This document shows positions 1-5,321 of a stretch of 10,645 bases of DNA, piece by piece. Below the pieces are notes generated by a model that worked only from the letters and a program-made list of their open reading frames with translations, did not search any database and was not told the origin of the DNA. Position 1 is the first letter of the stretch. Every line of letters begins with the position of its first letter. A program made the translations under genes and the position numbers. This stretch comes from DASZHA01 sp049644325 (lineage in GTDB: Bacteria > Chloroflexota > Dormibacteria > DASZGP01), in the NCBI GenBank assembly GCA_049644325.1, contig JBARRR010000162.1, forward strand, positions 1 through 10,645, given 5' to 3'.

Positions 1-99
1 GTATGGAGGCGGCGGTGGCGGGGCCCCGCCGACTGGCGGAGGCGCCGGGGGTGGCGGGGGCGGCGGCACGCCGGCTGGTGGCGGCGGAGGCGGCGGTGG
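1..99. repeat. Low-complexity proline-codon tract
   Basis: This is a near-continuous GGN/CCN tract, G-rich on the plus strand, encoding codons 10-42 of the truncated proline-rich gene. It has the look of an in-frame trinucleotide expansion with mixed CCG, CCA, CCC and CCT codons. The codon mixture argues for selection on the protein rather than a recent pure slippage event. Confidence 0.75.
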
Positions 100-126
100 G
101 GTGAAGTCGGGCGGTTGCTGACTCAT
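1..126 (-). CDS. Proline-rich N-terminus of a second DUF4190-like membrane protein (partial)
   Basis: Only the first 42 codons are present; the gene runs off the left edge. It starts at an ATG whose first base is 126, only 4 nt after the stop of the preceding gene. The visible protein begins MSQQPPDFT and then consists almost wholly of proline: runs of 8, 7, 3 and 6 prolines broken by short A/G/V linkers, ending in Tyr. This closely mirrors the N-terminus of its upstream neighbour (MSEQPPVQ plus proline runs), so I infer a tandem paralogue with the same architecture of cytosolic proline tail followed by two membrane helices. The membrane part itself is not in view. No Shine-Dalgarno motif is visible, so translation is probably coupled to the upstream gene. 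Another proline-rich membrane protein is possible. Confidence 0.6.
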   Translation of the reverse strand, partial: MSQQPPDFTPPPPPPPPAGVPPPPPPPAPPPVGGAPPPPPPY

Positions 127-130
127 CGCG

Positions 131-568
131 TTAGTAGGAGTAGGTCCGGAACCCGCCGGTTCCGCCGACCACGACTATGAAGACCCAGTAGAGGATCCAG
201 AGGAGGCTGAGCACGGCGCCGATGATGCCCGTGATCATGCCCGCGGTGGCCAATCCATCGCCACCCTGGGCCCCGCCGGAGGCGGAGATCTCGGACTTGG
301 CGCCACGCGAGAGGAAGACGGCGATCGGACCCAGGATCAGCCCCAGGCAGGTGCAGGTCAGGACGATCGAGCCGATGCCCAGGATCATCGAGATCAGCGC
401 CTTCGAGTTCTGCTGGACCACCGGCGCGGTGGTGGCGCCGGACGGTTGGTACGACGGTGGCGGCGGGGGCATACCGCCCGACGGTGGGGGTGGCGGTGGA
501 GGCGGAGGAGGAGCCCCACCCGGGGGTGGCGGGGGCGGCGGTGGCTGGACCGGCGGCTGCTCACTCAT
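131..568 (-). CDS. DUF4190 domain-containing membrane protein with polyproline N-terminal tail
   Basis: This encodes 145 aa. Residues 1-50 are a disordered proline-rich tail with runs of 8 (9-16), 10 (20-29) and 5 (34-38) prolines. Two hydrophobic segments follow at about 57-87 and 106-135, separated by a small Ser/Gly-rich loop. The pattern of a first helix ending in GPIAVFLSRGAKSEI, then a GG-rich turn, then GLATAGMITGIIG, is typical of DUF4190, a two-helix membrane domain of unknown function common in actinobacteria. The proline tail is expected to be cytosolic and could bind SH3-like or WW-like partners, which is inference. The ATG at 568 is chosen because AAGGAG (576-581) lies 7 nt upstream; the open frame extending further right is only a shadow of the acyl-CoA dehydrogenase gene. 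A 98-nt gap separates it from that gene, so it may have its own promoter. It is followed 4 nt later by a paralogue. Confidence 0.85.
   Translation of the reverse strand: MSEQPPVQPPPPPPPPGGAPPPPPPPPPPSGGMPPPPPSYQPSGATTAPVVQQNSKALISMILGIGSIVLTCTCLGLILGPIAVFLSRGAKSEISASGGAQGGDGLATAGMITGIIGAVLSLLWILYWVFIVVVGGTGGFRTYSY
455..544. repeat. Low-complexity proline-codon tract
   Basis: This is a GGN/CCN-rich tract covering codons 9-38 of the complete DUF4190 gene, G-rich on the plus strand. All four proline codons are used. It matches the composition of the tract at 1-99, supporting an ancestral tandem duplication of the two genes. Confidence 0.75.
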
Positions 569-575
569 GCGGAAG

Positions 576-581
576 CTCCTT
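576..581 (-). promoter_or_regulatory. Shine-Dalgarno AAGGAG of the DUF4190 gene
   Basis: AAGGAG on the minus strand lies 7 nt before the ATG at 568. It fixes the start of the 145-aa protein and rules out the longer in-frame reading that enters the acyl-CoA dehydrogenase gene. It is the clearest ribosome-binding site in the window; most other genes rely on overlap or have no visible site. Confidence 0.8.
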
Positions 582-666
582 ATTTCGCTGGTTGTGGGGG
601 AAAAACCCTGCTCACTGTACTCAAGCGCCCAAGCGTTTGCTGGCCAAATCCATGGTGCAGTATCCC

Positions 667-1839
667 TCAGGCGCCGAGCTGCTTGGCGATCAGCATCCGC
701 TGGACTTCGGAGGTGCCCTCTCCGATCTCGTTGACCTTGACATCGCGCCAATAGCGAGCCACCGGGGACTCCTCCATGAAGCCCATCCCTCCGTGGATCT
801 GGACCGCCTGGTCGGCCGCCCGCTTGCTGGTCTCGGAGGCAAAGAGCTTGGCGGCGGCCGCCTCCAAGTGGCACGGCCTGCCCGCGTCCCAGAGCCTGGC
901 GGCGTGGTAGACGGCCAGCCGTGACAGGTGGATCTCCATCGCCATGTCGGCCAGCTTGAACTGGATCGCCTGGTGCTTGGAGATGGGAACGCCGAAGCTC
1001 TGCCGCTCCTTGGCGTAGTCCAGCGACGCGTCCAGGCACGCCTGGGACGAGCCCACCGACAGCGCCGCGATGGCGATTCGTCCCGCCTCCAGCGTCGACA
1101 GGAACTGGGCATAGCCCTTGCCCGGCTCGCCAAGCAGGTTCTCCCTCGGGACGCGGCAGTCATCGAAGGTGAGCCCGTGGGTGTCGGAGGCGTGCCACCC
1201 CAGCTTGCGGTAGGGCGGGTCGATGCCGTACCCGGGAGTTCCCTTCTCGACCATGATCGTCGAGATCGGCATCCGACCGCCCTCGGCCTCGCCGGTCACG
1301 GCGGTGACGGTGACGCCCTGCGAGATGTCGGTGCCCGAGTTGGTGATGAAGGCCTTGGACCCGTTGATCACCCACTGGCCGTCATCCAGCCTGGCCCTAG
1401 TCTGGGTGCCACCCGCGTCGGTCCCCGACTGCGGCTCCGTCAGGCCGAAGGCCCAGAGCTTCTTCCCGGCGCACAGGTCGGGCAGGTATTTGCGCTTCTG
1501 CTCTTCGTTGCCAAAGCGATAGATCGGCGAGATCCCCAGCCCCACCGCCGCCTCCAAGGTGATGGCCACGCTGGCGTCACCCCGGGCCAGCTCCTCGATG
1601 GCCAGGCAGAGGCTGGTGAAGTCGGCGCCCGTGCCCCCGTGCTCCTCGGGGATGGAGAGGCCGAAGAAGCCGAGGTCCCCCATCTTGGCCACCAGCTCGT
1701 AGGGGAACTGGTGCTTCTCGTCCCACTCCGCGGCGTGGGGCTTGACCTCGCCCTCGCACAGCTCCCGGGCCAGGTCGCGGATGGCGCGCTGCTCGTCGCT
1801 GAGGTCGAGCTGGGTATTGAGGACCGGCGCGGCGGGCAC
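667..1839 (-). CDS. Acyl-CoA dehydrogenase
   Basis: This is a 390-aa FAD flavoenzyme of the short/medium-chain type, which oxidises acyl-CoA to trans-2-enoyl-CoA and passes electrons to electron-transfer flavoprotein. Length is normal for the family. Both family signatures are visible: GLTEPQSGTDAGG (132-144), and QIHGGMGF followed by E356, R362 and D366 (347-366). The likely catalytic base is E374 in EIGEGTSEVQR, the position of the base in MCAD/SCAD-type enzymes. The helical N-terminal domain (11-120) and C-terminal domain (from about 240) are intact. The start is a GTG at 1839 that shares one base with the TAG stop of sucD (TAGTG), with no Shine-Dalgarno motif, so translational coupling to sucD is likely. 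Chain-length or branched-chain specificity cannot be told from the sequence alone. Its place behind sucCD suggests a role in acyl-CoA breakdown that joins the TCA cycle. Confidence 0.93.
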   Translation of the reverse strand: MPAAPVLNTQLDLSDEQRAIRDLARELCEGEVKPHAAEWDEKHQFPYELVAKMGDLGFFGLSIPEEHGGTGADFTSLCLAIEELARGDASVAITLEAAVGLGISPIYRFGNEEQKRKYLPDLCAGKKLWAFGLTEPQSGTDAGGTQTRARLDDGQWVINGSKAFITNSGTDISQGVTVTAVTGEAEGGRMPISTIMVEKGTPGYGIDPPYRKLGWHASDTHGLTFDDCRVPRENLLGEPGKGYAQFLSTLEAGRIAIAALSVGSSQACLDASLDYAKERQSFGVPISKHQAIQFKLADMAMEIHLSRLAVYHAARLWDAGRPCHLEAAAAKLFASETSKRAADQAVQIHGGMGFMEESPVARYWRDVKVNEIGEGTSEVQRMLIAKQLGA

Positions 1840-2729
1840 TAGTGGGCCGTTATGGCGGCTTTGTCCCGGACCAGCCCGATCAATTCCTCGATGGTGTCCG
1901 CCACCGGCACGCCGGCCCTGTTGAGCGCCTCGACCTTGCCCTGGGGGGACCCGGTGTTGCCGCTGATGATGGCGCCGGCGTGGCCCATGCGCTTGCCGGG
2001 AGGGGCATTGCGGCCGGCGATGAAGCCGAACACCGGCTTGGGGTAGCCGGAGGCGATCAGGTCCGCCGCGGCCTCCTCGTCGGAGCCCCCGATCTCGCCT
2101 GCCATGACCACCGCTTCGGTCGCGGGATCGCTGGCGAAAAGGCCAAGGACATCCTTGAAGCTGAGGCCGAGCACGGGGTCGCCGCCGATCCCGGCGCAGG
2201 TCGAGACCCCCAGCCCCGCGTTCTTCAGGCCGGCCAGGATCTCGTAGGTCAGCGTGCCCGACCGCGAGACCACGCCGATGTTGCCGGGCGCCACGATGTG
2301 GTTGGGGATGATGCCGACCTTGGCCTTCTCCCCTGGGGAGATCAGCCCCGGGCAATTGCCTCCCACCAGGCGGGGCTCGGCCACGGTCTCGTGGATGAAC
2401 GACGTCACCCGCACCATGTCGAGCACGGGGATGCCCTCGGTGATGGCGACCACCAGTCCCACCCCGGCGTCGGCTGCCTCCATGATCGCGTCGGCGGCGA
2501 AGGGCGGGGGCACGAAGACAGCGGCGGTGTTGGCCTCGGTGGCGTCGACGGCGTCGGCCACGGTGTTGAACACGGGAACGTCCAGGTGGGTGCTGCCGCC
2601 TTTGCCGGGGCTGACGCCGGCCACGACGTTGGTGCCGAAGGTCTGCATTTGCTCGGTGTGGAAGGTGCCCTCGCGCCCGGTCATACCCTGCACCACCAGC
2701 CTGGTGTCTCGGCCGATCAATATGCTCAC
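1839..2729 (-). CDS. sucD: Succinyl-CoA synthetase (ligase) subunit alpha
   Basis: This is a 296-aa subunit carrying the phosphorylated histidine and the CoA site. It works with SucC to interconvert succinyl-CoA, ADP (or GDP) and phosphate with succinate, CoA and ATP (or GTP) in the cytosolic TCA cycle. The N-terminal Rossmann CoA-binding segment has QGMTGREGTFH (14-24). The GNCPGLISP loop is at 124-132 and SRSGTLTYE at 155-163. GEIGG (211-215) carries the conserved Glu (E212). The active-site H250 is in GKRMGHAGAI. It starts with GTG at 2729, overlapping the sucC TGA by 3 bases within a shared 4-base GTGA. Its own stop overlaps the next gene's GTG by one base. Length and motifs are canonical; malate-CoA ligase, a close paralogue, cannot be fully excluded. 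Confidence 0.96.
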   Translation of the reverse strand: MSILIGRDTRLVVQGMTGREGTFHTEQMQTFGTNVVAGVSPGKGGSTHLDVPVFNTVADAVDATEANTAAVFVPPPFAADAIMEAADAGVGLVVAITEGIPVLDMVRVTSFIHETVAEPRLVGGNCPGLISPGEKAKVGIIPNHIVAPGNIGVVSRSGTLTYEILAGLKNAGLGVSTCAGIGGDPVLGLSFKDVLGLFASDPATEAVVMAGEIGGSDEEAAADLIASGYPKPVFGFIAGRNAPPGKRMGHAGAIISGNTGSPQGKVEALNRAGVPVADTIEELIGLVRDKAAITAH

Positions 2730-3871
2730 GCGGGAACCCCGCCGCGGGCCAGCTCCACCGCCTTGGCCGCCGCCTCAGGCGCGCTCACCCCGGGCGTGAT
2801 GCCCGCCTCGCTCAGGATCCTGCGCCCCTCCTCCTCCGCCGTGCCCGTCATCCGCACCACCAGCGGCACCCTGATGCCAAGTTCGTCGCGCGCCGCCACG
2901 ATCCCGCGCGCGACCTCGTCGCCACGGGTGATCCCGCCAAAGATGTTGACGAAGATCGACTTCACGTTGGGGTCGAGCAGGATCATCTCCAGCGAGCTCT
3001 TGACCACCTCGGCCTTGGCCCCGCCGCCGATGTCGAGGAAGTTGGCGGGACTGCCGCCGGCGGCCTTGACCAGGTCGAGGGTGTTCATGACCAGGCCGGC
3101 GCCGTTGCCCAGGACGCCAACGTCGCCATCGAGGTGGACGTACGTCAGGCCCCGCTTCTTGGCCTCGATCTCCAGGGGGTCGCCGGTGCCCTCCTCTTCG
3201 CTGCGGTACTTCTCCAGGTCCTTGTGGCGGAACTCGGCGTTCTCGTCGATCTCCAGCTTGCCGTCGAGGGCGATCAGGTCGCCTTCCGTGGTGACCGCCA
3301 GCGGGTTGACCTCGCAGGTCAGGGCGTCCACCTTCAGGGCCAGCTTGTAGAGGCGGTCCATGATCGGGGCGATCTTGCCGACCAGGTCACCCAGCCCGGC
3401 CTGGAAGCACATGTCCCGGAGCTCGTAGCCGTGGGCCCCGAACCAGGGGTGGGGGTGGAACTTGACGATCTTCTCGGGCGAGGTGGCGGCCACCTCCTCG
3501 ATCTCCATCCCGCCAGCGGCGGAAAGGATGATGACCAGGCGCCGGGCATCTCGGTCCAGGGTGACGCCGAGGTAGATCTCGCGGGCCACGTCGGCGGCCT
3601 GCTCGCACCAGACCTCGTGCACCGTGTAGCCCTTGATGTCCATCCCCAGGATGGCCTCGGCGGCCGCCTTCGCCTCCTCGGGCGTCTTGGCCAGCTGGAT
3701 GCCGCCCGCCTTGCCACGACCGCCGATCGGCACCTGCGCCTTGACCGCGATGGGCCCCAGGAGCTTGGCCGCGTCCACCACCTGCTCCACGGTCCGGGCC
3801 ACCTTCCCCTCCTTGACCGGGATCCCGGCGGCGAGGAACTGCTCCTTGGCCTGGTACTCCAGCAGCTTCAT
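2726..3871 (-). CDS. sucC: Succinyl-CoA synthetase (ligase) subunit beta
   Basis: This is a 381-aa nucleotide-binding subunit, partner of SucD. It begins with the canonical MKLLEYQAKEQF. An ATP-grasp domain carries KAQVPIGGRGKAGG (44-57), then CEVNPLAV (186-193) with the metal-linked E187 and N189, and LDGK (202-205). The C-terminal ligase domain shows GNGAGLVMNTLDLVK (255-269), a GGGAK turn near 282-286 and FVNIFGGITRGD (307-318). Length is close to the usual 385-390. No Shine-Dalgarno motif precedes the ATG. The upstream zinc-ribbon gene ends only 18 nt before it, and a TAATCT hexamer sits 10 nt upstream of the ATG. The next gene, sucD, overlaps its stop. Confidence 0.96.
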   Translation of the reverse strand: MKLLEYQAKEQFLAAGIPVKEGKVARTVEQVVDAAKLLGPIAVKAQVPIGGRGKAGGIQLAKTPEEAKAAAEAILGMDIKGYTVHEVWCEQAADVAREIYLGVTLDRDARRLVIILSAAGGMEIEEVAATSPEKIVKFHPHPWFGAHGYELRDMCFQAGLGDLVGKIAPIMDRLYKLALKVDALTCEVNPLAVTTEGDLIALDGKLEIDENAEFRHKDLEKYRSEEEGTGDPLEIEAKKRGLTYVHLDGDVGVLGNGAGLVMNTLDLVKAAGGSPANFLDIGGGAKAEVVKSSLEMILLDPNVKSIFVNIFGGITRGDEVARGIVAARDELGIRVPLVVRMTGTAEEEGRRILSEAGITPGVSAPEAAAKAVELARGGVPA

Positions 3872-3881
3872 GTGAGCAGAA

Positions 3882-3887
3882 AGATTA
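3882..3887 (-). promoter_or_regulatory. Possible -10 hexamer before sucC
   Basis: TAATCT on the minus strand lies 10 nt before the sucC ATG and fits TANNNT. The 18-nt gap contains no Shine-Dalgarno motif, so a nearly leaderless sucC transcript starting here is conceivable. No convincing -35 box is visible 16-18 nt further upstream, and chance occurrence is quite likely. Confidence 0.25.
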
Positions 3888-3889
3888 CG

Positions 3890-4294
3890 TCAGGCCGTCT
3901 TGCAGCCGTTGGGCCCGCAAATGACCAGGCTGCCGACGACCAGGATCCCGCCGAACACCAGTAACACGACCTCGATCCAGGCGAGGACCTCGGCCACCGT
4001 CGCCAGGCTCTCGCCCCGCAGGCTGTTCTTGCGGGCGTCCGCCCGCGCCAGCCGCGCCAACACCACCGCGGGGATGCAGAGCAGCGGGCAGAAGATCACG
4101 TCGAGGACGACCAGCACCATGGCAGCGGTCGCGGCCGGTGTCCGGCGCCCGGCGGGCACCTGCTGCATGTAGACCTCGCGGACCACGGTGTTGGTCCGGA
4201 CGGGTAGGTCGAAGACCTGGTGGCAGTAGCGGCACTCGGTGACCTCACCGCTCTCCAGCGGGGCGCCGCAGTGGGGACACTGCCACTCGACCAT
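3890..4294 (-). CDS. Zinc-ribbon, two-helix membrane protein of unknown function
   Basis: This encodes 134 aa. The N-terminus is a short zinc ribbon: CPHC (6-9) and CRYC (21-24), a four-cysteine metal site. A polar linker leads to two hydrophobic segments at about 55-81 and 105-126, joined by a basic loop (RLARADARKNSLRGES). Two cysteines lie in or near the first helix (C69, C73) and two near the C-terminus (C126, C131). The layout suggests a cytosolic zinc ribbon with a hairpin in the membrane, as seen in many unnamed zinc-ribbon domain proteins. The ATG at 4294 is preceded by GGAGG (4305-4309) at a 10-nt spacing. It lies 41 nt after the RDD gene and 18 nt before sucC, in the same direction, so co-transcription with both is likely. 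I do not recognise a specific function. Confidence 0.8.
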   Translation of the reverse strand: MVEWQCPHCGAPLESGEVTECRYCHQVFDLPVRTNTVVREVYMQQVPAGRRTPAATAAMVLVVLDVIFCPLLCIPAVVLARLARADARKNSLRGESLATVAEVLAWIEVVLLVFGGILVVGSLVICGPNGCKTA

Positions 4295-4304
4295 CCTGGG
4301 GGCG

Positions 4305-4309
4305 CCTCC
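4305..4309 (-). promoter_or_regulatory. Shine-Dalgarno GGAGG of the zinc-ribbon gene
   Basis: GGAGG on the minus strand is 10 nt before the ATG at 4294. It supports starting the zinc-ribbon protein there, directly before its CPHC motif, rather than at codons further upstream inside the RDD gene. Confidence 0.55.
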
Positions 4310-4335
4310 GGCAGGGGGAACTGGGACGTCGGGGC

Positions 4336-5280
4336 TCAACGGCCGGGCGGAGGCAGTGGGCTGGGCGGCGCGCCACCGTACTGGGCCCTCTCCGACTGCA
4401 TCTCGGCGTAGATGAGCGCGGCCAGGCCATCCAGCACCGCGGCCGAGCCGAAAGAGGCGGTCTCGATCGGCAGCAACCTGGCCAGCCCCGGGCCAACCTG
4501 GTCGGCCAGCTGCTGCCGGCGCGGCGCCGAGAGCTCCATGCTCCGCCCGGCGTAGGCCACCACGAACCGGCGCATCTGCGGGTCCATGCGCCGGACCGCG
4601 TCGGCATAGGGATTGGACAGTTGCGCGGCCGGCGACGGCCTGGGGTCGGGCTGCGCCCCGGCGGTGGCAACGTCGCCGGCTTCCTGCTGGTCGGCCCAGA
4701 TCGAGCGCGGGGCGGCCGCCACAGGCGCCGCCATCGCGGCGTTGCGGCCCTCCGCATGCGCCACTAGATCCTTGAGCTTGAGCCGCTCGCGTTCGCGGGC
4801 CACCACCGTGCCGGCAGCGAAATCGCCAAGGCGCTTGCCGCCGCCCTGGATGAAGATCGTGATCATGCCCACGCCGTAGAAGGCCGGCATGAAATCGACC
4901 AGGCGGACGAGGTTGCGGATGGCGACCTGGCTGACGGTGACCGGGGCGCCGTTGTCGCCCAGGACCCGGATCCGCAGGGCCCGCTTGCCCAGCGTCTGGC
5001 CCGACCAGATGCCCTCGCACACTGGGAAGTAGCCGAAGACAACCAGGAAGCTGAACAGGATGAACAGCAGCAGGGCCAGGTTGGAGTCGCTGGCGAAGGA
5101 CCCGGTCGCCGCCGCCATGATAGTGAAGGCGATCAGCACCAGCAGCAGCAGCACGATGTCAATCGCCTGGGCCAGGAAGCGGCTGCCGAGCCCCGCGAGC
5201 TCGTACTCGAATGTGACCCGCTCGGGGGTGGAGACCACCAGTCCGTCCATGCCGGCCACGCCCGGTTGCATCAGGGACAC
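4336..5280 (-). CDS. RDD family membrane protein with C-terminal extension
   Basis: This is 314 aa if read from GTG at 5280, or 311 aa from ATG at 5271; neither start has a Shine-Dalgarno motif. The RDD domain spans about 28-165. It has GSRFLAQAIDIVL (32-44) with the name-giving Arg (R34) and Asp (D41), two hydrophobic helices (about 40-58 and 68-86), GQTLGKRALRIRV (94-106), RNLVRLVDF (122-130) and GKRLGDFAAGTVVAR (148-162). RDD proteins are integral membrane proteins of mostly unknown function, and some have been linked to ion transport. The last 150 residues are cytosolic: an Ala/Pro-rich linker (about 180-222) and a helical segment rich in Arg and Leu (about 225-300), then a Pro/Gly tail. 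It is divergent from the SpoIIM gene, a pairing typical of the MoxR/DUF58 neighbourhood, and is followed by the zinc-ribbon gene. Confidence 0.9.
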   Translation of the reverse strand: MSLMQPGVAGMDGLVVSTPERVTFEYELAGLGSRFLAQAIDIVLLLLVLIAFTIMAAATGSFASDSNLALLLFILFSFLVVFGYFPVCEGIWSGQTLGKRALRIRVLGDNGAPVTVSQVAIRNLVRLVDFMPAFYGVGMITIFIQGGGKRLGDFAAGTVVARERERLKLKDLVAHAEGRNAAMAAPVAAAPRSIWADQQEAGDVATAGAQPDPRPSPAAQLSNPYADAVRRMDPQMRRFVVAYAGRSMELSAPRRQQLADQVGPGLARLLPIETASFGSAAVLDGLAALIYAEMQSERAQYGGAPPSPLPPPGR

Positions 5281-5321
5281 AGTCTATTTCCCGCCGGAGC
5301 CAAAAGCCGTATACATGTGGC
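5281..5321. promoter_or_regulatory. Compact divergent promoter region between RDD and SpoIIM genes
   Basis: About 41-50 nt separate the two divergent starts, so both promoters must be packed or overlapping. On the plus strand TATACA (5310-5315) sits exactly 6 nt before the SpoIIM ATG at 5322, where a -10 box for a leaderless transcript would be. On the minus strand TAGACT (5281-5286) lies 9 nt before the RDD ATG at 5271. Three overlapping or adjacent 6-bp palindromes, GTATAC (5309-5314), ACATGT (5313-5318) and GCATGC (5320-5325), could be part of an operator. No good -35 boxes are visible. The region is AT-richer than its surroundings. Confidence 0.4.

Noticed and set aside
1..545. Repeated G-rich motifs as a CRISPR array or tandem DNA repeat element
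   Set aside because: There are no regular repeat-spacer units. The pattern is explained by proline codons within coding sequence.
569..666. Specific -35/-10 promoter for the DUF4190 gene
   Set aside because: TACAGT on the minus strand is the best -10 candidate, but no -35 box lies at an acceptable distance, so I did not annotate it.
222..734. Plus-strand poly-glycine open frame
   Set aside because: It is the antisense of the polyproline DUF4190 gene. It has no start signal, and the minus-strand gene has a strong Shine-Dalgarno and domain pattern.
1840..2355. N-terminal extension of the acyl-CoA dehydrogenase frame into sucD
   Set aside because: The extra residues are Arg/Gly-rich out-of-frame sucD sequence. 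Homology to the family begins just after GTG 1839, which overlaps the sucD stop.
1842..3350. Plus-strand open frame of 502 codons opposite sucC and sucD
   Set aside because: It is the antisense shadow of two certain genes in high-GC DNA. The translation is rich in Gly, Ala, Arg, His and Asp with no recognisable domain.
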